Shown in pieces: positions 21,614-64,000 of a stretch of 64,000 nt of DNA (positions are counted from its first letter, which is position 1; each line of letters starts with the position of its first letter). The DNA comes from Anolis sagrei. Taxonomy: Eukaryota > Chordata > Lepidosauria > Squamata > Anolidae. The stretch is from NCBI RefSeq assembly GCF_037176765.1, contig NC_090023.1, positions 99,867,366 to 99,931,365 of the forward strand, written 5' to 3'. A program made the translations under genes and the position numbers. The notes under the pieces are model-generated. The model was given only the letters and a program-made list of their open reading frames with translations. It was not told the origin of the DNA and made no database searches.

Positions 21614-21763
21614 TTGTTGGATTTTCTTTGTGGGTCTTCAGATAGTTTGTAGGTTGTTTTTCTTCAACAGTTTCCCTATGCGGTCAGTGGTTCCCTTGAT
21701 GTATGGCAAGAACACTTTTCCTCTGGGTGGATCTTTGTCTTTACTCTCGTGGCTTTTTCTCAG

Positions 21764-22028
21764 GCGCCCCCAATGGCGCAGTAGGTTAAACCCCTGTGCC
21801 GGCAGAACTGAAGACCGACAGGTCACAGGTTCAAATCCGGGGAGAGACGGATGAGCTCCCTCTATCATCTCCAGCTCCTCATGCGGGGACATGAGAGAAG
21901 CCTCCCACATGGATGATGAAAACATCAAAATCATCCGGGCGTCCCCTGGGCCCTTGCAGACGGCCAATTCTCTCACACCAGAAGCAACTTGCAGTTTCTC
22001 AAGTCGTTCCTGATACGACAAAAAAAAA
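21764..22028 (+). mobile_element. Sauria SINE, full length
   Basis: The tRNA-like head has an A-box region in TGGCGCAGTAGGTTAAACC and a B box in GGTTCAAATCC. The body includes GATGAGCTCCCTCTATCA. The tail TTTCTCAAGTCGTTCCTGAT then ACGACAAAAAAAA resembles the BovB 3' end used for mobilisation. It sits inside the PLE at 20950-22125, so it is the younger insertion. Confidence 0.88.
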
Positions 22029-22254
22029 GTCTTGCAGCTCTTCTGATGTTTAAGGTATACAGACATTCATTGGCCTGTAGAGCCCAGTTTAGATGGTTCA
22101 GTTCACCTTGGAGGAGGTGGGGTTCTATTGTCTATATTGGGTGGTAAAAATAGCCCTGGCATTCACTCCTCACCACACCTTCAATGCTGTTTAACAGTGT
22201 TTAAACTCAACAAAGCTTTGTTGCGGTTGTCAAATCAGAAGAGGCAAGCACAAG

Positions 22255-22330
22255 AGGTACTATTTATTTATTTACTATATTTATATATCTCCCCTCCCAG
22301 CCCAGAGGCAACTTGGAGCGACTAGAAGAG
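22255..22330 (-). mobile_element. L2-type LINE 3' end
   Basis: Inverted tail: TATTTATTTATTTA followed by TCTCCCCTCCCAGCCCAGAG and GCAACTTGGAGCGAC. Confidence 0.55.
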
Positions 22331-22990
22331 ATTTTGCAGATTTTGCATGGTCTGATATTGCCCATGCTTCCAGTTGGAAAATTGGTGTTGGCCTATTAGT
22401 ACTATTGACAAAGCTGGCAGAGACTTCTTGGACTTAGTGTCCAAAGCATTTGGGAATGTTAAAGTTTTCTCATTTCTTCTCTTAAGTCAACTCTTAAGAA
22501 GTCCAGGGAGAACATTAAAGGAGGTTGAAGTTAACCTACCATAAGATTTAGAAAGTAGTCCCTCCCTGGCTTGAGGGGTTGAAAAAAAGAGTTTGTGATG
22601 GTTAAGTGTGTTTGTAAAGAAGGAGACAGGGTGAGGCACACATGCTAAACAGGTTGCATATGGCCCACCGAGCTCACAGCGGCACAACAGTTATGAACAT
22701 GTGAACAGAAAGCATCATTTGGTCTGATATTTTTCTTATTAAACCTTTCTGCTTGCTTTTACAATTTATATGTAGCATAAAAGGCACCCCTAAATGTTCA
22801 GCTAAGATACCTTGACACATTGAAAAATTTCTTCTTTCATTATCCGCCAGATTACCTGGGTTGATGGGCATTGGAGTTCAAATGACATTTGGAGGAATTG
22901 TTCCCATCCATGTTCTTTAGTTCACACAAAGATCATAAACTGTTGTTTTGAGCATGCCACTTGAGAAGGTGAAAACTCATGTAAGAGAAT
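22331..22990. other. CYFIP1 intron 1, nothing recognised
   Basis: No clear repeat or coding signal. Confidence 0.35.
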
Positions 22991-22991
22991 T

Positions 22992-23190
22992 ATTGTTGTG
23001 GTGTGTTTTCGAGTTGACTTACAGCTTTCTTGGAAAGATTTGTACAGTACAGGATTGTCTTTCTTTCTCTGAGGCTAACAGAATGTCTTGTTCAAGGTCA
23101 CTCAGTGGGTTTCCATGGCCAAGGGGGGATTCAAACCCTGGTCTCCAGAATTGTCCAGTGTTCAAACCATTACACTACACTGGCTTTCCA
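22992..23190 (-). mobile_element. tRNA-derived SINE with L2-like tail
   Basis: Minus-strand B box GGGTTTGAATCC (plus strand GGATTCAAACCC), with a head in CAGTGTAGTGTAATGGTTTG and the inverted tail TTTTCGAGTTGACTTACAGC. Confidence 0.65.
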
Positions 23191-23439
23191 CATAATAGAA
23201 TATAGGCAGCCCCAAGTTACAAACATCTGACTTACATCCTAGTTAAGAATGGGGGTGCAACAAAAGGAAGTGAGATAAATCTACCCCTAGGAAGGAAAAT
23301 TCACTCCTGGAAGAGTTATCATAGGAAAAAGGTATTTTCACTGAAGTTTTCTCACCAATCCTTGTTTCTACAACAAACCAAACTTTTCAAAGTCCAATTC
23401 CCACAGGGACAGAAAGTGAGGCGAAATCTTCTATACTTA

Positions 23440-23552
23440 TTATCGATGTATATGGATTGTTGTTTACATGATCTGAATATGTTGTAAGACTCTTTGGGTC
23501 CCATGAGGGAGAAAAGCGGGGTATAAATAAAGATTATTATTATTATTATTAT
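23440..23552 (+). mobile_element. L2-type LINE 3' end with (ATT)n
   Basis: GTCCCATGAGGGAGAAAAGC, GGGGTATAAATAAAG and a run of ATT units. Confidence 0.5.
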
Positions 23553-23555
23553 TTA

Positions 23556-23850
23556 ATACATAACAAGATAAGTACATCAAACAAGATCACTGTGCTGTTT
23601 TTTTTGTATTTGATCACATGTCGGGCACTTCCCAAGTGTCTAGGACTGTGTGATGTACCGACGAATAATGCGTGCAGATCTGAGTAGGGTGGCCTTTTGC
23701 AGCTGACAGATGGTAATTTTGTCACCGCCGATTGTTTTTAAGTGCAGGCCAAGGTCTTTAGACACTGCACCCAGTGTGGCAGTCACCACTGCAACCCCCT
23801 TTACTGGCTTGTGCCATAGTCTTTGCAGTTCTATCTTTAAATCCTCTTAT
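23556..23850 (-). mobile_element. Non-LTR retrotransposon, C-terminal coding fragment
   Basis: The minus strand translates to a stretch including GVAVVTATLGAVSKDLGLHL, DKITICQLQKATLLRSARI and IRRYITQS. This resembles the C-terminal end seen in several vertebrate LINE proteins (ALG..PK..., Q..ALL..A.I.R). The clade is not certain; R4/Dong-like is a guess. Confidence 0.45.
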
Positions 23851-23859
23851 CATGTAAGC

Positions 23860-24730
23860 CAGTAGTTCTCAACCTGGGGTCCCCAGATGTTTTTGGCCTT
23901 CAGCTGGTAAACTGACTGTGTTCTGGAACAGCTGTTCCAGGAGCTCCAGATTTATTTGCTGTGTTTAATGTTTGTTTGCAATCCCAGGGTTGGGATTTTG
24001 CGGCAGGGTGGCTTCCTGTTATAGGCTGCAATCATAGGGTAAGCCACCTGCCAATTATAGTTAGGATTCCTGGTCCCACCCCTTTTTTGCTTTTTGGAGG
24101 GAAGGGAGCCTTTTCCAGTCAGTCACAGAAAGGTTAGCCAATGTATAGGATGTGTTTACTTCCCTGTACAAAGGCTTCAACCTTTAAGAGCTCCAGGGAA
24201 AGAACACCAGGGAAGCATTCCCACAGCTTTAAGGGTCTCCTAAGAACTCCAGGGATTCCTCCCTACAGCCTTGGGAGTTTCCAGGAAGACAGCCAACTCT
24301 AAAGAACATCCATTGCCTGTCTGGTAGGTCCTCTCAGTGTTTCGAGAAGCAGTTCGGCCTGGCAGAGGAGCCCACACCAGCGGGGGTTGGATTTTAGTTA
24401 GCCTTGGGAGAAGTTAAAAAGGGGAATTTTCCTTTGAAGAAAGTTATGTGGACAAGTTTGAGAGAGCTGATACCTTACCAAGAAAGCTTTACAATTCCTG
24501 TTGGATTCATTAATAAAAGACTTTGTTGTACCTTTTAAGCCACTTGAAGATTCCTTCTGTAAAGGAAGCCTCTGAGAACTTTTCCTAGGGTCCCTGGCTT
24601 CCCGCTGGGTAAAGGTTACACATCCTATATCTAAAGTCAACTAGCTATAGGCCCAGCGGCGACAGAACAGACTGGGATTTCTGGGAGTTGTAGGCCAAAA
24701 CATCTGGGGACCCCAGGTTGAGAACCACTG
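23860..24730 (+). mobile_element. hAT MITE, split by a solo LTR
   Basis: Ends CAGTAGTTCTCAACCTGGGG and CCCAGGTTGAGAACCACTG. Flanking 8-mers ATGTAAGC (23852-23859) and GTGTAAGC (24731-24738) differ at one base. Same family as 11737 and 46588. Confidence 0.85.
23919..24669 (+). mobile_element. Solo LTR (fossil retrovirus or LTR retrotransposon)
   Basis: A 751-bp LTR with TG...CA ends extended to inverted TGTTCTG/CAGAACA. It has a perfect 5-bp target duplication GACTG (23914-23918 and 24670-24674) and an AATAAA-type signal in TTAATAAAAGACTTTG near 24510. There is no internal coding region, so this is the product of LTR-LTR recombination. The family is not assigned. The intact duplication suggests moderate age, younger than the hAT MITE that holds it. 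Confidence 0.85.
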
Positions 24731-24821
24731 GTGTAAGCTTTTCCAGTTGCTTCTCATCTTATTATTATTCTGACTAGGGGCACAGACAGCAAATCAAGCA
24801 TCAAAGAGATATTATCCAAAG

Positions 24822-24888
<67 letters not shown>
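24822..24888. repeat. (CT)n(TA)n microsatellite
   Basis: About 20 CT units followed directly by about nine TA units. Confidence 0.95.
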
Positions 24889-25870
24889 TGGCTGGAGTTA
24901 GACTTTAAAATGTACCTGTTCTGACTTACACCTATCTTGTTTGTAACTTGGGGATTACTTTTATTTGTACTATTTGATTATGTCATTCCCCAGTTGCACT
25001 CTGAAATGGCACACTCCCAATATTTTGGTTGAGGCTGATTGAATATCATAGTGGGATGAAACAGGTAAAGAAATGGTATTTCAGCTCATTCAGATGCCAA
25101 GCTGTTCAGCATTTCTTTGGCTGTTACAACTGTTGTGATGCTACTATGTCAAATCACTGTGAAATTTACTCAGATACTCTGTGTCAGCAGCACCATGTTT
25201 TACTTTTAGTCTGTCAACAGAGAGGTGGTAAATGTGGTGTAGGTAATGGTTAATTTTCAGCTTCAAACTAATTTAGAAACAAGAAGTTTGTTGGTGTAGA
25301 TTTAACCACAGTGTTCATAGTCCTCTCTTGGAGTTACTTACACCGTGGTCTTGTGGTTTTTCTGTGACAATTGTGTGCAACTTATATAAGAGAATTCTCC
25401 TTCCACAAAGACTTCTTGTCTTTTTATAGCATCTGCAGTAGTTTTCTCTGTCCCTCCCCTCGCCTCCACTCAGATTTTGTCTTCAGGCATTTCACATATC
25501 TGTATTTCTTCTGTTCTTAGGTCAGAATATTCTGAGCAAAAGCAAAAAGAGAGAAAGTCATGCACATGGTGTGTTTTTTTTTTTAAAAGTGTGTGCGCCT
25601 ATGATTTGCTTGTGAAGCTTGCATGAGAAAAAGAAATCTGTATCTTCCTGGATGCAAAAGTTTACAGGCTCACTCTGGAGAGATGTATAGTTTGTGCAAG
25701 TTACTGTGCATCTGTGTACAGAATTGTGCGAGTGGTCTTGCCTTTTCTATACCTTCATGACACACATTAGAATTTTGCCTTATTATTTTCTTTCTTTTGT
25801 GCCCACAAGTTGTATTCATTGCAGGGAAGAAAAATATTAAAGGATATCTTATCAACAAACAAACCAACAA
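24889..25870. other. CYFIP1 intron 1, nothing recognised
   Basis: No clear repeat or gene. A 74-codon frame at 25029-25253 has no recognisable similarity. Confidence 0.35.
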
Positions 25871-25872
25871 TT

Positions 25873-26145
25873 GGGTTGCTGTGAATTTTCTGGGCTGTGT
25901 GGCCATATTCCAGAAGCATTACCTCCTGATTTTTTGACCATATCTAAGGCAGGCATCCTCAGAAGTTGTGAGGTCTGTTGGAAACTAGGCAAGTGGGGTT
26001 TATATATCTATAGAATGTCCAGGTTGGGAAAAAGAACTCATGTTTGCTTGAGGCAAGTGTGAATGTTGCTAATCAATTCAATGCTATTCAAGGTGGCCAA
26101 TTGCAACATTCCCACTTGCCCCAAACGGGCAAGAGTTCTTTCTCC
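25873..26145 (-). mobile_element. Penelope-like element fragment
   Basis: Contains TGTGAATTTTCTGGGCTGTG, GTTGTGAGGTCTGTTGGAAA and AATGTCCAGGTTGGG. It ends in a short inverted copy (GAATGTTGC...GCAACATTC). Confidence 0.7.
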
Positions 26146-26960
26146 TACCCTGTTCTCCTGTTCAGGAGCTATCAATGATGGAAATGTTTTCTTTGCCTCC
26201 TTGCAATCTATATTTAAAAATCAAAGAATATTTTTAAATTGTGGTGCAAATGGAATCTTCAGTTGACTAATTTAAGTTCTTATGAAAAAATGGCTTTTGT
26301 TACCAAAGTTGGTTGCAAATGTTGGAATTCAGAGCATGGGATTTATGTTCTGCTGGTTTGTGCATTTCTGAGAAACTGACATCAGCATTAGGTGTAACTT
26401 TCCAATTACCTAATGTCAGTGTAATTGCAAACTGGTTGAAAAATACTGAATAACAACGTAGCATAAACAGGGCCAGCTATGTAGTAATCTGCTGATTTCT
26501 TCATTTTTGAAACATGGTGTTTGAGCTGATGTGCTCTTTTTTCTCTTGCTTTGCAGTCATTGAGATACTGATTTGCCTTATTAGCTCTAAGCAAAAATAA
26601 GGAAGTGTAAGCAACACACAGACTTAAACAGAAACAGCAAACCCTTTGTTCCTTTTTCCCCCTCAACAAAGCTGAGTTCTGAGGCAGAACCCATACAATT
26701 TTGCAGTGCAGGGCATGCCAGTAAAAGACCCAACAACAAATTGCTCTCTGTGCCAGTTTGCAGGCTGTATATGAAGTTATGGTAAGTATAGCTGGTAGCT
26801 GGTCTTGTGGAAGTTAGTAGGGCCTTTTATGTGATGAGTAGCTCACGGGTATTATTACAGAGGAACCCATTTTCTCAGCTGATTGTAGTTCAAGTGAGAG
26901 AGAACAGGGAACAGAGAGGAGACAGCAGTACAATATAATTTCCCCGGCTAATTATCCCCC
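26146..26960. other. CYFIP1 intron 1, nothing recognised
   Basis: No clear repeat or coding signal. Confidence 0.35.
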
Positions 26961-26964
26961 CTCC

Positions 26965-27395
26965 TCCCCAATGGATTGGGTCCATGTTACCTACATGATC
27001 GCCTTCTCCCGTATAATCTGCCCCGTGCACTGAGATCCTCTGGGAAACGGCTATTCCAACCAGCCAGAACTCAACTGGCAACTGTCACCCAGAGGATCTT
27101 TTTGTTGGCCTCCCCAAGACTGTGGAACGACCTGCCGAAAGAGCTCCGATAGCTAAATGAGCTGTCGGAATTTAAAACCCATTTGAAGACCAATCTTTTT
27201 CAGCAGGCTTGCCCAGCCATTTTTAACTGTGAATTTTAAATTTACACCTTATGTTTAATCTCGGCTCTGTGTATTGTAATACATATTTTGTAGAAATACA
27301 AATTAATATGCGTATTTTGTAGAATATTTTTAGATTATTATATGTTTTTAACGATGTTGTACCCACCTCGAGGAGAGGTGGGTAAGAAATAAAAT
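26965..27395 (+). mobile_element. L2/CR1-clade LINE 3' end
   Basis: Decayed coding text for the C-terminal LINE phrase (LPRLWNDLPKELR-like around 27115-27150), then CAGCAGGCTTGCCCAGCC and a tail CCACCTCGAGGAGAGGTGGG followed by AAATAAAATTATTATT. Confidence 0.65.
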
Positions 27396-27402
27396 TATTA
27401 TT

Positions 27403-27520
27403 GTGTGGTCGAAGGCTTTCATGGCCAGAATCACTGGATTGCTGTGGGTTTTCTGGGCTGTATGGCCATGATCCAGAAGCATTCTCTCCATAAAGTCCGG
27501 AAAACTCACAGCAACCTATT
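27403..27520 (-). mobile_element. Penelope-like element end
   Basis: GTCGAAGGCTTTCATGGCCA, GGGTTTTCTGGGCTGTATGG and CAGAAGCATTCTCTCC match the termini of the other PLE copies. The final 25 bp turn back as an inverted copy (GGAAAACTCACAGCAACC). Confidence 0.7.
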
Positions 27521-61263
<33,743 letters not shown>

Positions 61264-62339
61264 TAAGAATGATATAGCTCTCTGGCTTCTTTTGTTGACA
61301 CAGAAAATTCTAATGAAATAAAAATTAGGAACTTGGATAATGTAGGGAAATGGAGTGAAGGATTTTCTTGAAAATGAAAGTCAAATTGACCCTGTTTACC
61401 ACTCTTCCTTCCAGTCCCCGCTTTCTTTTTTTAGTAGTCTAAATTGTGGAGCTAGCAAGCCCCTATCCTTCCCAACCAAGCACTGTCAGGATGCTTTCTA
61501 AAAGAAATTATTTCAGTTTATGCTTTAGCCTATTGCTGAAAACATTTCAAGGTATCCTTCTGCAATTTTATTTCTGTACTTGAGATAATTACAGTCTCAT
61601 TTCTACCATTTATTAAGTTTCCTACCATCACATTAGGACCTCCAAAGGAAGAGCAAGCATTTAAGATGCAGGTTTTTAAAAGCCTGAATAGGGGGGAAAT
61701 ACAAGTGGGTGTCCATAGTAGCTCTTTCTGTCATACAGCCAGCCTTCTGTATCCAGGGATTATGCACCCACCAGTTCAATCAACCATGGCTCAAACATTC
61801 AGACAAGACAAGCAGTCAGTTGATTTAGAAATAAGCAAATCAGAATTTGAGTTACAATTATGTACAAATGACAACATTTAATTGGGAAATGGCAGATGAG
61901 CAAGTTAAGGAATACAAGATACAGTGGCCACGAAATGTGGGGCACAATATAATGTTGGAACAGTGGGAGAAAATATGGAATAAAGGGTTACAATTCATGT
62001 TATGTTTTGACTCGAAAGAGAATTTCTATAAAATGATGTGCCAGTGATATATGACCCCTGAAAAGCTCTCTAAGATATATAAAAAGAACTCCAATATTTG
62101 CTGTAAATGTAAACAACAAGTAGGGTCCTTCTATCATATTGGTGGGTATGTTAATATGCCAAGAAATATTGGTTTCAAATACACATAGTGATTCAGAAAA
62201 ATTTAGGGAGAAGTATCCAGCAAAAACCAGAGAGTTTTCTACTTGGTCTGATAAAAGTAACCAGGATAGACTATGGCAGCACATGACCACAAGCAGCCAG
62301 ACTACTATATGCACAGAAATGGAAGAGTAGAATACCAAC

Positions 62340-63015
62340 TATTTATTTATTTATTTATTTATTTATTGCATTTATTGACCGCCCCTCTCAGCCCGAAGGC
62401 GACTCGGGGCGGTGAACAACAACAAAGAAGACAATGTACAGCGAGTCTAGACATACAAACCAGACAAATACAACACAACATATACTTATACTAAAAATCC
62501 GCTTCGTCAAGTCCTGGGGTCATAGCCAAAATTCGTAGTCCTAATTCATTCCAGTGTCAATTAACTATACTCAGTTGAAGGCCTGCTCGAAGAGCCATGT
62601 TTTTAGGCTCCTACGGAAGGCCATCAAGGAGGGCGCCTGTCTAACTTCAGCAGGGAGAGTGTTCCACAGCCGGGGGGCCACCACCGAGAAGGCCCGCTCC
62701 CTCGTCCCCGCCAGACGTGCCTGTGAGGCGGGCGGGACCGAGAGAAGGGCCTCCCCGGATGATCTCAAGGCCCTCGTGGGCTCGTAGGCCGAGATGCGGT
62801 TTGCAAGGTATTTTGGGCCGGAACCGTTTAGGGCTTTGTAGGATAGCACCAGCACCTTAAATTGGGCCCGGTAGCAGATCGGCAGCCAGTGGAGTTGGGA
62901 CAGCAGAGGCGTTGTATGCTCTCTGCGTCCAGCTCCCGTTAACAACATGGCTGCCGCGCGCTGGACTAGCTGAAGCTTCCGGGCCGTCTTCAAGGGCAGC
63001 CCCACGTAGAGAGGA
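62340..63015 (-). mobile_element. L2/CR1-clade LINE 3' part inside L1
   Basis: Inverted: seven TATT units, CGCCCCTCTCAGCCCGAAGG, then minus-strand coding for YVGLPLKTARKLQLVQRAAA, HWLPICYRAQFKVLVLSYKA, APRLWNTLPAEVR and LKTWLFEQAF without a stop. A close relative of the copy at 51168. Confidence 0.85.
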
Positions 63016-63037
63016 ATGGATAATAAAAAAGATGTAA

Positions 63038-63170
63038 AAATGTAAAGGTTTCCCCTGACATGAAGTCTACTTGTGTCCAACTCTGGGAGGTGGTTCTCAT
63101 CTCCATTTCTAAGCCAAAGAGCCAGCATTGTCCGTAGACACCTCCATGTGGCCAGCATGACTGCATGGAG
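63038..63170 (-). mobile_element. tRNA-derived SINE, truncated, inside L1
   Basis: TAAAGGTTTCCCCTGACATG through CAGCATGACTGCATGGAGC. Flanked by TAAAAATG on both sides (63030-63037 and about 63176-63183). Confidence 0.8.
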
Positions 63171-64000
63171 CATCATTAAAAATGATGGGGTTGGCCAAAA
63201 TTGACAAATTAACATATCTACTAAAAGAAGGGACATTGAAAACATTTTTTAAAGACTTTTTGTATGAAGAAGAGAAGGACTTGACAATTCTGAATTTTGA
63301 AGAATAAATTATTTGTTGATGTTGTTATATGAGGAAAGAGTGAGTATAGAGAGGCCTAGAGGGTGAAGGCTATGATATTAGCTTTCTTTGTGACTAGATT
63401 GGGATAGACCGGAGGTCACCTATCTTCCCCCCCCCCCCCTTGTTTTTCTTTTTTCCTTTTTTAAGGAGAAAGATGTATAAAAAGAAGAGGGTGCAGATAA
63501 AAGCAATGTTACATGGAAATGAAGTGTGTATAAATATGAGCACCAATGGAAACTTAAGTGTAAGCAAGATATTGTAACATTGAAACAATAAAAAATATTG
63601 TAAAAAGAAAAAAGCAAGGCACAAAAATTATTCCAAAAATGTTTCCAAAAAAACAAATCCCAATTTTGCCATTTTATATAAGGGACATCATTTTGTTACA
63701 CCACTGTATAGAATGGGACTTGAATAACTATAATTTTTTTATATATCTATGGAGTGTATTGATCTACAAACCCCGGCAGATATCCAGGGCCAACTGTATT
63801 CATAGATACATCCACTCAGATCTTTGTGCTACTGACTTTTCATGTATATTTTTGGCATGTAATATTAGAGCAGCACCTTACAACTGCTATACTTCTAATA
63901 TTAATTTGTACCATATTATAAAATTGTATACTGCAGTGTATAAAAACTCACAGTGCAGTTCGCAAATAAAAATCCAAACTACAGGTAGTATTAAAGCAAT

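Larger units (their letters stand above)
20950..22125 (-). mobile_element. Penelope-like element (PLE), 3' part, split by a SINE
   Basis: The minus strand carries the C-terminal part of a PLE protein (GTTDRIGKLLKKNNLQTI, then the GIY-YIG domain) followed by its 3' region. A Sauria SINE at 21764-22028 splits the coding text, and further PLE sequence resumes to about 22125. The reverse transcriptase part is mostly missing. Confidence 0.85.
61840..63600 (+). mobile_element. L1 LINE, 3' end, split by L2 and SINE
   Basis: ORF2 C-terminal text: EQWEKIWNKGLQFMLCFDSK, NFYKMMCQ, TPEKLSKIYKKNSNICCKCK, then after the insertions MMGLAKIDKLTYLLKEGTLK TFFKDFLYEEEKDL. The 3'UTR ends in AACAATAAAAAATATTG. 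L1 CCHC-like end; 5' truncated. Confidence 0.8.
61736..63796 (+). mobile_element. Tigger-like Tc1/mariner MITE, split by L1
   Basis: The left end CAGCCAGCCTTCTGTATCCA and the right end TATCCAGGGCCAACTG are inverted and bordered by TA (61734-61735, 63797-63798). The right interior TTTGCCATTTTATATAAGGG and GTATAGAATGGGACTTGAAT fits the family. About 1.75 kb of younger sequence lies inside. Confidence 0.7.

Overview
The window is vertebrate nuclear DNA, almost certainly from a squamate reptile (a lizard). The repeats show this: a Sauria-type SINE with a BovB-like tail, a BovB LINE fragment, 5S rRNA-derived and tRNA-derived SINEs, CR1, L2 and L1 LINEs, Penelope-like elements with a GIY-YIG domain, a DIRS element, hAT MITEs, a Helitron and a mariner. 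Two host genes lie head to tail on the + strand: the 3' end of TUBGCP5 (gamma-tubulin complex component 5) and the 5' half of CYFIP1 (Sra-1 subunit of the WAVE regulatory complex). In human, the same two genes are neighbours in 15q11.2.

Layout. 1-10646: nine TUBGCP5 exons covering the last ~372 codons. 10647-16240: 3' flank with a nested pair of hAT elements and a decayed mariner. 16240-18130: a ~1.9 kb almost pure C/T tract carrying two MITEs. 18150-18700: the CpG-rich promoter and probable non-coding exon 1 of CYFIP1. 18700-29035: CYFIP1 intron 1, full of Penelope fragments, SINEs and a solo LTR inside a hAT MITE. 29036-61262: CYFIP1 coding exons for residues 1 to ~661. Every exon phase was checked and the chain is continuous, with C179 and R190 at the positions used by the human protein's Rac1 'A site'. 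61263-64000: the next intron, holding a four-level transposon nest.

Most unusual points. (1) A diverged second copy of CYFIP1 exon 16 lies 227 bp upstream of the canonical one, with its own splice sites, and is one base out of phase. (2) A nearly whole DIRS element ends about 22 nt before the exon 9 acceptor, so the element probably supplies the branch point, and it also carries a consensus 5' splice site. (3) An exon-like segment with an acceptor, stop codon and poly(A) signal in CYFIP1 intron 6 could be an alternative terminal exon. (4) Several insertion-in-insertion nests have readable target-site duplications and give a relative chronology. No operon, CRISPR array or prokaryotic-type system is present. 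All assignments come from reading the sequence and remembered protein families; nothing was searched.
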